The translations under genes were made by a program, and so were the position numbers. A model generated the notes under the pieces. The model was given only the letters and a program-made list of their open reading frames with translations. It was not told the DNA's origin and ran no database searches. Shown here in pieces: positions 46,563 through 55,712 of a stretch of DNA of 64,000 nt; within the stretch, counting starts at the first letter, position 1; every line of letters starts with the position of its first letter. The stretch comes from Bradyrhizobium diazoefficiens (GTDB lineage Bacteria > Pseudomonadota > Alphaproteobacteria > Rhizobiales > Xanthobacteraceae). Location of the stretch: contig NZ_JAFCKW010000006.1 of the NCBI RefSeq assembly GCF_018129965.1, forward strand, positions 1-64,000. Direction: 5' to 3'.

Positions 46563-48034
46563 CCGATTTGACATCGCTGACGCTCGCCGAGGCCCGCAAG
46601 GGCCTCGCGGCCAAGACTTTCACGTCGCGCGAGCTCACCGACGCGCATCTGAGCGCGATCGAAGCCGCGCGCGTGCTCAACGCCTTCGTGATGGAGACGC
46701 CGGACCAGGCGCGCGCCATGGCGCGCGAGGCGGACGGCAAGCTCGCCAAGGGGGACGCCGGCCCGCTCGCCGGCATCCCGCTCGGCATCAAGGATCTGTT
46801 CGCGACCAAGGGCGTGCGCACCACGGCCTGTTCCAAGATCCTCGGCAATTTCGTGCCGACCTACGAGTCGACCGTGACGTCGCAGCTGTGGCGCGACGGC
46901 GCGGTGATGCTCGGCAAGCTCAACAACGATGAGTTCGCGATGGGCTCGGCGAACGAGACCTCGTGCTTCGGCCCCGTCGGCAATCCCTGGCGGCGCGACG
47001 GCTCCAACACGACGCTGGTGCCGGGCGGATCGTCCGGCGGTTCGGCCTCGGCCGTCGCGGCGCTCTTGTGCATGGGCGCGACCGCGACCGACACCGGCGG
47101 CTCGATCCGCCAGCCGGCAGCGTTCACCGCGACCGTCGGCATCAAGCCGACCTATGGCCGCTGCTCGCGCTGGGGCATCGTGGCCTTTGCCTCCTCGCTC
47201 GACCAAGCCGGCCCGATCGCGCGCACGACGCGCGATGCGGCGATGCTGTTGCGCTCGATGGCCGGATACGACCCGAAGGACACGACGTCGGTCGACGTTC
47301 CCGTGCCGGACTACGAGGCGGCGATCGGCAAATCCGTGAGGGGCCTCAGGATCGGCATCCCCAGGGAATATCGCCTCGACGGCATGCCGGCCGAGATCGA
47401 GAAGCTCTGGAGCGAGGGCGCCTCGTGGCTGAAGGCGGCCGGCGCCGAGCTCGTCGAGGTCTCGCTGCCGCACACGAAATATGCGCTGCCGGCCTATTAC
47501 ATCGTGGCGCCGGCGGAGGCGTCTTCCAACCTCGCGCGCTATGACGGCGTCCGCTACGGCCTGCGCGAGCAGGCCAAGAACATCACCGAGCTCTACGAAA
47601 ACACCCGCGCCGAAGGTTTCGGGGCGGAGGTGCGCCGCCGCATCATGATCGGAACCTATGTGCTGTCGGCCGGCTACTACGATGCCTATTACCTGCGTGC
47701 CCAGAAGGTGCGTACGCTGATCAAGAAGGATTTTGAGGATTGCTTCGCCAAGGGCGTCCACGCGATCCTCACCCCGGCGACGCCGTCGGCCGCCTTCGGC
47801 ATCGGCGAGAAGGGTGGCGCCGACCCGGTCGAGATGTATCTCAACGACATCTTCACGGTGACCGTGAACATGGCGGGCCTGCCGGGCATCGCCGTGCCTG
47901 CCGGCAAGGACGCACAGGGGCTGCCGCTCGGCCTGCAGCTGATCGGCCGTCCGTTCGACGAGGAGACGCTGTTCTCACTCGGCGAGGTGATCGAGCAGGC
48001 CGCCGGCCGCTTCACGCCCGCGAGGTGGTGGTGA
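46559..48034 (+). CDS. gatA: Asp-tRNA(Asn)/Glu-tRNA(Gln) amidotransferase subunit A
   Basis: A 491-residue amidase-signature subunit that releases ammonia from glutamine for transamidation of mischarged tRNA. Triad: Lys78 ([11 protein letters not shown]), cis-Ser158 and nucleophile Ser182 ([11 protein letters not shown] and TGGSIRQPA). Full length, ending ARWW. It overlaps the 71-residue gene upstream by ATGA and the 98-residue gene downstream by GTGA. Confidence 0.97.
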   Translation: MTDLTSLTLAEARKGLAAKTFTSRELTDAHLSAIEAARVLNAFVMETPDQARAMAREADGKLAKGDAGPLAGIPLGIKDLFATKGVRTTACSKILGNFVPTYESTVTSQLWRDGAVMLGKLNNDEFAMGSANETSCFGPVGNPWRRDGSNTTLVPGGSSGGSASAVAALLCMGATATDTGGSIRQPAAFTATVGIKPTYGRCSRWGIVAFASSLDQAGPIARTTRDAAMLLRSMAGYDPKDTTSVDVPVPDYEAAIGKSVRGLRIGIPREYRLDGMPAEIEKLWSEGASWLKAAGAELVEVSLPHTKYALPAYYIVAPAEASSNLARYDGVRYGLREQAKNITELYENTRAEGFGAEVRRRIMIGTYVLSAGYYDAYYLRAQKVRTLIKKDFEDCFAKGVHAILTPATPSAAFGIGEKGGADPVEMYLNDIFTVTVNMAGLPGIAVPAGKDAQGLPLGLQLIGRPFDEETLFSLGEVIEQAAGRFTPARWW

Positions 48035-48327
48035 ATGCCGCTGATTTCATCGCGAGCCTCGACGGCGCGGCGCCTGCGCCTGAGCTGAACGCGCCGCTCG
48101 CCGGTCTCTGGTGGGCCGGCAAGGGCGACTGGGACCGGGCGCACGGGATCGTCCAGGACGAGAGCAGCCGCGATGCAGCCTGGGTGCACGCCTATCTGCA
48201 CCGCGCCGAAGGCGACCTCGGCAATGCCGGCTATTGGTATCGCCAGGCCGGCCAGCCGGCGGCAAAGGATTCATTGAAGGCGGAGTGGGAGCGGATCGCT
48301 GCCACGCTGCTCGGGAGCACGACATGA
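48031..48327 (+). CDS. 98-residue unknown protein between gatA and gatB
   Basis: A small soluble protein starting at GTG 48031 inside the gatA stop (GTGA) and ending in the gatB start (ATGA, 48324-48327). Sequence blocks: [66 protein letters not shown]. The Trp-rich helical pattern with ALHRAEGDxxNAxYWY resembles one TPR-like hairpin. Homologues of this kind occur as stand-alone proteins in related genomes, but function is unknown. Confidence 0.8.
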   Translation: MNAADFIASLDGAAPAPELNAPLAGLWWAGKGDWDRAHGIVQDESSRDAAWVHAYLHRAEGDLGNAGYWYRQAGQPAAKDSLKAEWERIAATLLGSTT

Positions 48328-49802
48328 GCACGGCCACCCACAAGCTTCTCAAGGGCGCAACCGGCGACTGGGAGATGGTCATCGGCATGGAGATCCATGC
48401 CCAGGTGACCTCGAAGTCAAAACTGTTCTCGGGCGCCTCGACCGCGTTCGGCGGCGAGCCGAACAGCCAGGTCTCGCTGGTCGACGCCGCGATGCCGGGC
48501 ATGCTGCCCGTCCTCAACGAGGAATGCGTCAAGCAGGCGGTGCGGACCGGCCTCGGGCTCAACGCGAAGATCAATCTCCGATCGGTGTTCGACCGGAAGA
48601 ACTATTTCTATCCTGACCTGCCGCAGGGCTACCAGATCAGCCAGTACAAGTCGCCGGTGGTGGGCGAGGGCGAGGTGATCATCGAGCTCGAAGGCGGCAG
48701 GACCGCCACCATCGGCATCGAGCGGCTGCATCTGGAGCAGGACCCGGCCAAAATGCTGCACGACAAATTGCCGTCGCAGTCCCTGATCGATCTCAACCGC
48801 TGCGGCGTGGCGCTGATGGAGATCGTGTCGAAGCCCGACATCCGCGATGCCGAACAGGCCAAGGCCTATGTGACCAAGCTGCGCTCGATCATGCGCTATC
48901 TCGGCACCTGCGATGGCGACATGGAGAAGGGTTCCTTGCGCGCCGACGTCAACGTCTCCGTGCGCAAGCCCGGCGCGCCGCTCGGCACCCGCTGCGAGAT
49001 CAAGAACCTGAACTCGATTACCTTCATCGGGCAGGCGATCGAGTACGAGGCGCGACGCCAGATCGACATCCTCGAGGACGGCGGCAAGATCGATCAGGAA
49101 ACGCGGCTCTACGACCCCAGCAAGGGCGAGACGCGCTCGATGCGCTCCAAGGAAGAGGCGCACGACTATCGCTATTTCCCCGATCCGGATCTGCTGCCCC
49201 TGGAGTTCTCGCAAGAGTACGTCGACGAGTTGAAAGCCGCGCTCCCCGAACTGCCGGACCAGAAGAAGACGCGCTTCGTCGCGGCTCTCGGGCTTTCGGC
49301 CTATGATGCCAGTGTCCTGGTCGCCGAGCGCGAGAGCGCGGTGTTCTATGAAACCGTGCTCGACAAGCTCGGCAACCGCTCCCGCGACGGCAAGATGGCG
49401 GCAAACTGGGTGATCAACGAGCTGTTCGGCCGTCTCAACAAGGAAGGCCGGGACATTGCGGGTTCGCCCGTCAGCCCGGAGCAGCTTGCCGCGATCGTCG
49501 ATCTGATCGGCGAGGGCACGATCTCCGGCAAGATCGCCAAGGATCTGTTCGAGATCGTCTGGCAGGAAGGCGGCGACCCCCGCGCGCTGGTGGAAAGCCG
49601 CGGCATGAAGCAGGTGACCGATCTTTCGGCGATCGAAAAGGTGGTCGACGACATCATCGCGGCCAATCCCGACAAGGCCGCGCAGGTCAAGGACAAGCCG
49701 CAATCGCTCGGCTGGTTCGTCGGCCAGGTGATGAAGGCGTCCGGCGGCAAGGCCAACCCGCAGAGCGTCAACGACCTGCTCAAGTCCAAGCTCGGCGTCT
49801 GA
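48324..49802 (+). CDS. gatB: Asp-tRNA(Asn)/Glu-tRNA(Gln) amidotransferase subunit B
   Basis: A 492-residue tRNA-binding and kinase subunit. Motifs: [51 protein letters not shown] and [13 protein letters not shown]. The C-terminal YqeY-like domain ends in [13 protein letters not shown] 48324 overlaps the 98-residue gene. The order gatC, unknown, gatA, unknown, gatB ends with an intrinsic terminator. Confidence 0.97.
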   Translation: MSTATHKLLKGATGDWEMVIGMEIHAQVTSKSKLFSGASTAFGGEPNSQVSLVDAAMPGMLPVLNEECVKQAVRTGLGLNAKINLRSVFDRKNYFYPDLPQGYQISQYKSPVVGEGEVIIELEGGRTATIGIERLHLEQDPAKMLHDKLPSQSLIDLNRCGVALMEIVSKPDIRDAEQAKAYVTKLRSIMRYLGTCDGDMEKGSLRADVNVSVRKPGAPLGTRCEIKNLNSITFIGQAIEYEARRQIDILEDGGKIDQETRLYDPSKGETRSMRSKEEAHDYRYFPDPDLLPLEFSQEYVDELKAALPELPDQKKTRFVAALGLSAYDASVLVAERESAVFYETVLDKLGNRSRDGKMAANWVINELFGRLNKEGRDIAGSPVSPEQLAAIVDLIGEGTISGKIAKDLFEIVWQEGGDPRALVESRGMKQVTDLSAIEKVVDDIIAANPDKAAQVKDKPQSLGWFVGQVMKASGGKANPQSVNDLLKSKLGV

Positions 49803-49815
49803 TCTCACGCGTTCG

Positions 49816-49849
49816 AACGAGGTGATGCAAGCGCCGTCACCTCGTTTTC
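49816..49849 (+). terminator. Rho-independent terminator of the gat operon
   Basis: Perfect 10-base stem AACGAGGTGA (49816-49825) / TCACCTCGTT (49837-49846) with an 11-base loop, followed by TTTCATTT. It starts 14 bases after the gatB stop. Confidence 0.88.
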
Positions 49850-50366
49850 ATTTCGTGATGCGACGCGCGCGCGTCGCCGGCGGCAAACTTCATCCCGATC
49901 GACTGCGTTGCGACGGCCGAATCGCCGTCGCGCGATTCGCGCAAAAAGGCGCCTTCCACACGCTCCGGCGAGCGCTTGCGCCGTTAATCATGAAAATATT
50001 TTCGTTGCCAAAACTTGCGACTCAGAGTCCGCGAAGCGCCTTTGCAAGCCGATCCCGTCCATCGCAGCATGCGTCATCGTGTCGATCATGCGCGATGCGC
50101 GAGTGCAGGAAAATACTTTCTGCATAGTGTTTTCTCGCAATCATTGCTGCTGCGAACGACGACGATGCGCGCACTCTCTGCGATCGAGAGAACACCTCAT
50201 GCAGTGCGATTGCATCGCGCTCGCCAAGCGCACGTGCCTTTCGGCGTCAACACTTCTTTAAGCGAGAAGCTGTTTTTTTCGTCGTGTTGGTGTATTCGGG
50301 ATGAGTGTGCATTCGATCCCCGACTGCATGCAGCGATTACAGCCATCTCACACATCGGAGGGCAAC
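49850..50366. other. 517-base leader/intergenic region upstream of the Lys/Ala microprotein
   Basis: No convincing gene. It is rich in GATCG, GCGATG and CGCATG words, including a perfect dyad GCGAT-TGC-ATCGC at 50206-50218 and GTCGATCATGCGCGATGCGC near 50080. AT-rich patches (AAAATATTTTCG near 49993, TAAGCGAGAAGCTGTTTTTT near 50261) stand out and may include promoter elements. A SD-like CGGAGGG precedes the next ATG. Confidence 0.4.
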
Positions 50367-50465
50367 ATGGCCAAGAAAGCGAAGAAGGCGAAGAAGGTAA
50401 AGAAGGCGAAGAGCGCAGTGAAGAAGACTGCGAAGAAGACCCGCAAGGTCGCGAAGAAGAAGTAA
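50367..50465 (+). CDS. 32-residue Lys/Ala-rich basic protein (histone H1-like)
   Basis: Reads MAKKAKKAKKVKKAK, then SAVKKTAKKTRKVAKKK, then TAA. It contains 18 Lys, 1 Arg, no acidic residues. ATG is preceded by CGGAGGGCAAC, a good ribosome site, and the stop is followed by two stem-loops. The composition matches the tails of histone H1-like and AlgP-type proteins, so nucleic-acid binding is likely. The frame uses AAG almost exclusively for Lys. It is the only gene candidate in a 1.5-kb stretch between gatB and the Sel1-like gene with convincing signals. Confidence 0.7.
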   Translation: MAKKAKKAKKVKKAKSAVKKTAKKTRKVAKKK

Positions 50466-50503
50466 CTTCGACTTCTGAAGTTGCCGGCTCCCTGAGAGCC
50501 GGC
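50464..50503 (+). terminator. tandem stem-loops after the microprotein gene
   Basis: AACTTC/GAAGTT (50464-50469 with 50477-50482) and GCCGGCTC/GAGCCGGC (50483-50490 with 50496-50503). The second is a strong GC stem but no T run follows, so termination is probable rather than certain. Confidence 0.55.
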
Positions 50504-51066
50504 ACGTCATCAGCGCCTTCCAGAGGTTCTGGTCGACGATAGAGGGTGTCGGCGAGACATCAGGTCAACGGTCGGATCGTTCTCTTTCGCGGGTTCGCTC
50601 GCCAAAGTCCGGTCCGGCAGAAGAAACGAGTTTTCTTCGTTCGGTGCGGTGCCGGTTTGCCGGTTCTGCAATTTCACGAGTGGCCTTGCGGTCGAAGTGG
50701 AATCTGGTCCTGACGTGTTCGCCGACGCCCTCGTTGCCTTGAGGCCGGGGTATTGCCGGCATTCCCTTTCCCGACATTGCTGATCTGATCGCGACTCGGC
50801 CGCACAGCCTTGGGCAGGCGAGCTCGTCGTTCGCGCTGGGTTTGCCCGGCTCTCAGTGCCAGCGCCCGGCACCGACCCGGCGGCCAAGCCCGTCGCGGCG
50901 TCTGGTGAGATCATTGCCGTCTCCCGACCATCGCATGACACCAGCTGTCGCTGAAGCTTCCGCGGTCCAGCAGCGAAACTCCGTTGAAGTCCTGACGTCG
51001 TCGGGTGCGGGTCACGACAATCGACGCGCCAAAGCCCGAAGTTCGCGCCACGACGCACGATGGTTA
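50504..51066. other. 563 bases without a recognisable gene
   Basis: Open frames exist on both strands (for example a Ser/Arg/Pro-rich minus-strand frame ending at 50510 and a minus-strand frame ending at 50565), but the encoded sequences are low-complexity, lack a ribosome site and resemble no family. The stretch may be decayed accessory DNA. Confidence 0.4.
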
Positions 51067-51222
51067 TCATTCGGCGAAAATCCCAGGGTAAACCGAATCT
51101 GACGAATTGCAGAAGTGCCTGCAAAGCAGCGGGTTTTTGAATTTTCCGCGCTGGCTGCGGTCCGGCGCGTTTACGTCTGCTTCATCGCGATACTTAAACT
51201 GCCATTCAAATTTGCCCGCCAT
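51067..51222 (-). CDS. possible 51-residue protein
   Basis: Reads MAGKFEWQFKYRDEADVNAP and continues through RSQRGKFKNPLLCRHFCNSS to FAE. A SD-like TTGGAGGCG lies just upstream of the double ATG (51225/51222). The N-terminal half has a plausible soluble composition. No family recognised and no conserved neighbour; it could be a remnant. Confidence 0.3.
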   Translation of the reverse strand: MAGKFEWQFKYRDEADVNAPDRSQRGKFKNPLLCRHFCNSSDSVYPGIFAE

Positions 51223-51328
51223 CATCGCCTCCAACAAGCCGGCAAACGGCATGGGATGAGTTGAACAGTGATTGGACGGGCGCCGCGCTCTGAGGGAACG
51301 AGCCGGCATAAGAAAAAGGGGATGCGTT

Positions 51329-51595
51329 ATGTTTCAGGGTACTTTCGATCTCGATACGGCGACGCCGATCGATGCAAGCGCGCTGTCGGACGTGCTGTTC
51401 GAGCGCGGGATCTACTGGGCGAGCGGTCGCTCCGGCCTCGTCGATCTCGTCGCCGCGCATAAATGGTTCAACCTCGCCGCCCTGAAGGGCCGCAAGGACG
51501 CGGTGGCGCTGCGCCAGGAAGTCGCCGGGCAGATGTCCGACGCAGAGATCTCGGCCGCGCAGCGCGAGGCGAGGGCGTGGATCTCCGCTCATTAA
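51329..51595 (+). CDS. Sel1-like small protein
   Basis: An 88-residue protein. The segment DLVAAHKWFNLAALKGRKDA is a recognisable Sel1-repeat core (AHKWFNLAA.KG), preceded by LFERGIYWASGRSG and followed by a helical ISAAQREARAWISAH end. Single Sel1 hairpins usually mediate protein contacts. The ATG at 51329 has GGGGATGCG upstream; the longer frame from 51272 has no support. It stands alone between the low-content region and tRNA-Ser. Confidence 0.7.
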   Translation: MFQGTFDLDTATPIDASALSDVLFERGIYWASGRSGLVDLVAAHKWFNLAALKGRKDAVALRQEVAGQMSDAEISAAQREARAWISAH

Positions 51596-51851
51596 GCTGA
51601 GAAATGCCTCAGACCCGATGGGCGAACCGGCGAGCCGGTTCCGTGCCGGTGGAGTTCCTGGATAGCCAGTCCGGGCCTCGACAGGGGAGGTGGTGCTGAC
51701 ATCGCCTCCGGATCGATGGATCGCGCGGTTCGGCGCACGTGAAATGATGAGGAGAGCGCGAACCGGGCCGGGCTCGGCCGCGCCGATCGTTACGCCAGGC
51801 TTCCGCGCCGGCCGCCCCAACTATCGCACAGACCTTGATTCTGCTGCTTGG

Positions 51852-51944
51852 TGGCGGAGAGGGAGGGATTCGAACCCTCGATACAGCTTGAGACCGTATG
51901 ACGCTTTAGCAAAGCGTTGCCTTCAGCCACTCGGCCACCTCTCC
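51852..51944 (-). tRNA. tRNA-Ser (anticodon GCU)
   Basis: Minus-strand sequence starts GGAGAGGTGGCCGAGTGGCT and ends CCTCTCCGCCA with encoded CCA. The acceptor stem GGAGAGG/CCTCTCC pairs fully; the anticodon arm is ACGCT-TTGCTAA-AGCGT giving GCT; there is a long class II variable arm and a T arm GGGTTCGAATCCC. About 93 bases. It decodes AGC/AGU. No partial copy of its 3' end was found nearby. Confidence 0.95.
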
Positions 51945-52253
51945 GGTGCGAGCCTTATGCATCTATTTGCTTGGGCTGGTCAATTTGGAAGCGCGTGTTT
52001 GCGCTCGAATATTCCCAGCGATTTTCAGAACGCGGTGGTTTGCTGTCTGATGAACGAGCATCGGGCTGCTGCAGAGCTGGCAGGTCTGGCCCGCTGGGAG
52101 GGGCCGATTTATCGATTAAGTATCTGATATTAAATAATAATCGCCGCTTGCCACGTCAATCGGGAGGCGCCTGTCGACCGAACGCGGGCCGTTACTATGC
52201 CTTGGCCGGACCGGTTGCTATGGTCGAGGGGATAAAGTGGGGGAGGAACGGGC
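51945..52253. other. 309-base gap with an AT-rich patch
   Basis: Between tRNA-Ser and the TPR gene. An AT-rich segment (TATCTGATATTAAATAATAA around 52123-52142) may form part of a promoter for the downstream gene. GTGGGGGAGGAAC at 52238-52250 is its ribosome site. No gene or repeat recognised. Confidence 0.45.
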
Positions 52254-55070
52254 TTGGCGAACGAGTTGCAGGCCAAATTTCGCCGTGCTGTCGAAGCCTT
52301 TCAAGCCAGGGACCTGGCGAAAGCGGAAAAGATCCTTCAGCAGATCCGGAAATCCGCCCCTGATATCTTCGATGTCGAGCATCTGCTGGGCGTCATCAAG
52401 CTGGTCCAGGGCCGGTTTGCGGACGCCGAGATTTATCTGCGCGCCGCGGTCGGCCTGAATGGAAACAGTGACGAGGCGCTGAGCAACTACGGCTACGCGC
52501 TCAAATCCCTGAACAGGCCCCAGGAGGCGCTGGCGTTTTTCACGCGGGCCGTGGCGGTGAACCCGCGCAATTCCCTTTCATATCACAACAGGGGCTCGAT
52601 CCTGGCCGAGGCCGCGCGGAACTATCCGGAAGCGATCGACCAGTTCGACAAGGCGATCCTCTACAATCCCAATTTTGCCGATGCCTATGCAAGCAAGGGC
52701 AATTGTCTCGAGAAGCTCAGGCGGTTCGAGGACGCGCTCGTTGCCTATGACAAGGCCTTGTCGATCCGGCCCGATCTGGAGATTGCGGTGCTCGGTCGCG
52801 GCAATTCGCTCCGGAATCTCGGTCGCCACGATGAAGCCTTCGCGACCTATGACAGGGCACTGTCAATCAAGCCGGATTTCGCCGATGCGTGGATCGGTCG
52901 TGGTGATGTTCTGACGGACCTCAAGCGCTACGATGACGCGTCCGCGGCTTACGAGAAGGCGCTGGCTATCAAGGCCGACAGCGACACCGGCTGGGTCGCA
53001 CGCGGCAATCTCGACTGGATCCGCAAGCGCTACGACGAAGCGGCGGAGGCCTACGACCGGGCCTTGTCGATCAACCCTGGTCTGGAGACCGCATGGCTTG
53101 GCCTGGGCAATGTGTGCTGCGACCTGAAGCGCTACGATGCAGCGTCCGATGCGTATGACAAGGCGCTTTCGATCAGGCCCGATCTCGCGGAGGCCTGGCT
53201 CGGTAAAGGCAATGTCCACTGGAAGCTCAAGCGCCATCAGGAGGCGCTCGAAGCGTTTGACCGGGCGTTATCCATCAAGCCGGATCTGGAGACTGCGTGG
53301 CTGGGGCGCGCCAACGCCTGCTTCGATCTCAAGCGTCACGACGAAGCATTGGCCAATTTCGAGAGGGCGCTATCGATCAAGCCTGATCTGGCGGAAGCGC
53401 GTCTTGGCGGCGGAAACGTCTTCGCCGAGATGAAGCGCCTGGACGAGGCGCTTGCTGCGTATGAGCAGGCGCTATCGATCAGGCCCGATCTTGTGGAGGC
53501 ATGGGTCGGTCGAGGCAACGTCCTTTGGAGCTTGAAGCGCTACGAGCAGGCTCTCGCGTTATACGACCGGACCCTGTCGCTCAATCCCGACTTCGAGGGG
53601 GCATGGCTCGGGCGAGGCAATGTGTTCTCCGATCTCAGGCGCTATGACGATGCCTTTGCGGCCTATGACAAGGCATGGTCGATCGAGCCGGACCTCGAGG
53701 GGCTCGAAGGCGCGCGTCTTCATGCAAAGATGAATTTGTGCGATTGGACCAACCTGGAGGAAGAAGCCGTTCATCTGAACCAAGCGATAGGTGCCGGGAA
53801 ACCCAACAGCTCCCCCTTTACACTGCTCTCAGTGACGGATTCTCCTGATGAACAGCTCAGATGCGCCAGGGTCTGGGTAGCTGCCAGGCACCCGCTATTG
53901 GCGAGAGCGGCGGGTTCGCCAGGTCCGACCTATGATCACGGCAAGATACGGTTGGGATATGTCTCACCCGATCTGCGTGAGCATCCGGTCGGATACCTCA
54001 CTGCCGAGATGTTCGAAAACCACGATCCCAACCGGTTCGAGACCTATGCTTTCTCGATCGGTCCGGACGACGACAGCAGCACCCGCAGACGGCTGCAAGG
54101 GGCCTTTCACCGCTTTGTCGATTGCCACGGCAAGAGTGATGGTGAGGTTCTGCAGGAGATCAAACAGGCGCAAATAGATATTCTGGTCGATCTTGCGGGC
54201 CACACACAGAATGCGAGGCCCTCGCTCTTTGCCGCGCGCCCGGCTCGTGTCGCGGTCAATTTTCTTGGCTTCGCGGGGACGCTCGGGAGCAAGGGCCTGT
54301 CGGATTACATCATTGCCGATCACGTGGTCCTGCCCGATTCAAACAGCCACTATTTCGAAGAGAAGGTCGTTCGTTTGCCGGGCAGTTTCATGCCGCGCGA
54401 TACCAAAGGTCAGGCCATCGACGGGGTCGTCGTCGATCGGGCGGATCATGATCTGCGACCGGACTGGATCGTGTTCTGCTGCTTCAACAATGCCTACAAA
54501 ATCAATCCGCCTCTCTTCGCCAGCTGGATGAACATCCTGAAGAAAGTGGATCATTCGGTGCTGTGGTTGTCGGGGATGGGGGACACCGCAAAATCGAACT
54601 TGCGACGGGAGGCCAAAAAGGCCGGCGTGGATCCTGATCGCCTGGTGTTCGCAAAGCATGTTTCGTCACTGGCCGAGCATATCGCGCGCCACCGGCTTGC
54701 GGACCTATTTTTGGACACGCTTCCCTATAATGCTCATACGACGGCGAGCGACGCGTTATGGGCCGGCCTGCCGATCGTCACCCAAATCGGAGAGAGTTTT
54801 GCGGGGCGCGTCGCGGCGAGCCTGCTCAGCGCCGTTGGCTTGCCTGAATTGATTGCGCGAACGCGTCACGACTATGAAGCCCTTGCGATCGACCTGGCGC
54901 TGGACAGGCAAAAGCTCCAGGTCATTCGCCAGAAGCTGCAAGAGAACCGTTCAAGGTCGCTGCTGTTCGATATGGCGCGCTACGTCAAGCGTCTGGAAGC
55001 AGCCTACGAGGCAATGCACCGACGGCATCAAGCCGGCTTGCCGCCGGAGCACATCGAGATTCAGGCGTAA
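52254..55070 (+). CDS. TPR protein with O-GlcNAc-transferase-like (SPINDLY/GT41) catalytic domain
   Basis: A 938-residue protein. The N-terminal half is about 14 tetratricopeptide repeats of 34 residues; ten consecutive near-identical units occupy residues about 157-496 (consensus RYDEAxxAYDRALSIKPDLxxA then WLGRGNVxxDLK). The C-terminal half (about 560-930) is a GT41 domain: DLAGHTQNARPSLFAARPA, VNFLGFAGTLG, FCCFNNAYKI, RLADLFLDTLPYNAHTTASD and ALWAGLPIVTQ. The start is TTG at 52254 with GGAGG 7 bases upstream. Such proteins glycosylate Ser/Thr of proteins or extend glycans; the bacterial targets are mostly unknown. GC is lower than in housekeeping neighbours. Confidence 0.9.
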   Translation: MANELQAKFRRAVEAFQARDLAKAEKILQQIRKSAPDIFDVEHLLGVIKLVQGRFADAEIYLRAAVGLNGNSDEALSNYGYALKSLNRPQEALAFFTRAVAVNPRNSLSYHNRGSILAEAARNYPEAIDQFDKAILYNPNFADAYASKGNCLEKLRRFEDALVAYDKALSIRPDLEIAVLGRGNSLRNLGRHDEAFATYDRALSIKPDFADAWIGRGDVLTDLKRYDDASAAYEKALAIKADSDTGWVARGNLDWIRKRYDEAAEAYDRALSINPGLETAWLGLGNVCCDLKRYDAASDAYDKALSIRPDLAEAWLGKGNVHWKLKRHQEALEAFDRALSIKPDLETAWLGRANACFDLKRHDEALANFERALSIKPDLAEARLGGGNVFAEMKRLDEALAAYEQALSIRPDLVEAWVGRGNVLWSLKRYEQALALYDRTLSLNPDFEGAWLGRGNVFSDLRRYDDAFAAYDKAWSIEPDLEGLEGARLHAKMNLCDWTNLEEEAVHLNQAIGAGKPNSSPFTLLSVTDSPDEQLRCARVWVAARHPLLARAAGSPGPTYDHGKIRLGYVSPDLREHPVGYLTAEMFENHDPNRFETYAFSIGPDDDSSTRRRLQGAFHRFVDCHGKSDGEVLQEIKQAQIDILVDLAGHTQNARPSLFAARPARVAVNFLGFAGTLGSKGLSDYIIADHVVLPDSNSHYFEEKVVRLPGSFMPRDTKGQAIDGVVVDRADHDLRPDWIVFCCFNNAYKINPPLFASWMNILKKVDHSVLWLSGMGDTAKSNLRREAKKAGVDPDRLVFAKHVSSLAEHIARHRLADLFLDTLPYNAHTTASDALWAGLPIVTQIGESFAGRVAASLLSAVGLPELIARTRHDYEALAIDLALDRQKLQVIRQKLQENRSRSLLFDMARYVKRLEAAYEAMHRRHQAGLPPEHIEIQA

Positions 55071-55712
55071 AGGATGCCTGCCTGACCCGGTGCGGCCACG
55101 CCATCAGCCGGCCAGCCGATCTGCCGACCGCTTTATTCCGTGTCTGGCTCCGCCTCGCGCCCGAGGATCTCGGCACCAGGTGGCAGCTCCGTTATTCCAC
55201 GCTGCTCTCTCTCCTCCGTCGCAAGATCATGGGTTGCGACCGATCCCGGTCGATTCTCGATCGGCTGATGGCGCGCCCGACTCCACGATTCGGAGACGTT
55301 CTGACCGCGGCTGCATGTTGTGCCGACTGCAGCACCTGGCCCCCGTAGATTCCAAGGGCAAATGGAACTCTTCTAAAAAGATCTTTTAAATCAATGCCTT
55401 GCAGATGCGATTTGATCACATCTGCGTGTTATTTGTGCAACACCCTTCGGAAAACGAGCTTCATTGGTCCGTTTCCGAGCGTTCTGTTGTTGTGTGTGCA
55501 AGGACGTTCGGTAATTGTGAATGAGCGACGGAGGGGGGCATCCCGAGGTCGTCCCGTTTTAGGTGGTTCGCTTAAGTCCCTCGCGTTCAGCGGGTGTGTC
55601 CGAAGGCGCGAAGCGACTAAGCGGTGAGTTAAAGGGACAAGGGAACCAACCTCGGGTGTCTTCACCCAGCGGATCCGGAACCTTCCCTATAGAGCAAACT
55701 TGGAGGTTTGAC
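55071..55712. other. 642-base region with porin promoter and long leader
   Basis: No gene supported. It contains a perfect AAAAGATCTTTT dyad (55376-55387), then a GC-variable stretch with paired segments near the porin: CTTAAGTCCCT around 55573 with AGGGAC around 55634, and GCGTTCAGC with GCGAAGCG. TGGAGGT precedes the porin ATG. The distance and pairing suggest a structured 5' leader, but the start of transcription is not visible. Confidence 0.4.

Noticed and set aside
50510..51124. A 204-codon minus-strand frame
   Set aside because: Ser/Arg/Thr-rich low complexity, no ribosome site, no family resemblance; it overlaps the stem-loops after the microprotein gene.
51852..51944. tRNA-Ser as an integration (att) site for the neighbouring accessory DNA
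   Set aside because: No direct repeat of the tRNA 3' end was found in the window and no integrase gene is present.
52720..53740. Tandem 102-base periodicity that might suggest a CRISPR or satellite array
   Set aside because: The period encodes 34-residue TPR units in one continuous reading frame; there are no spacers or conserved palindromic repeats.
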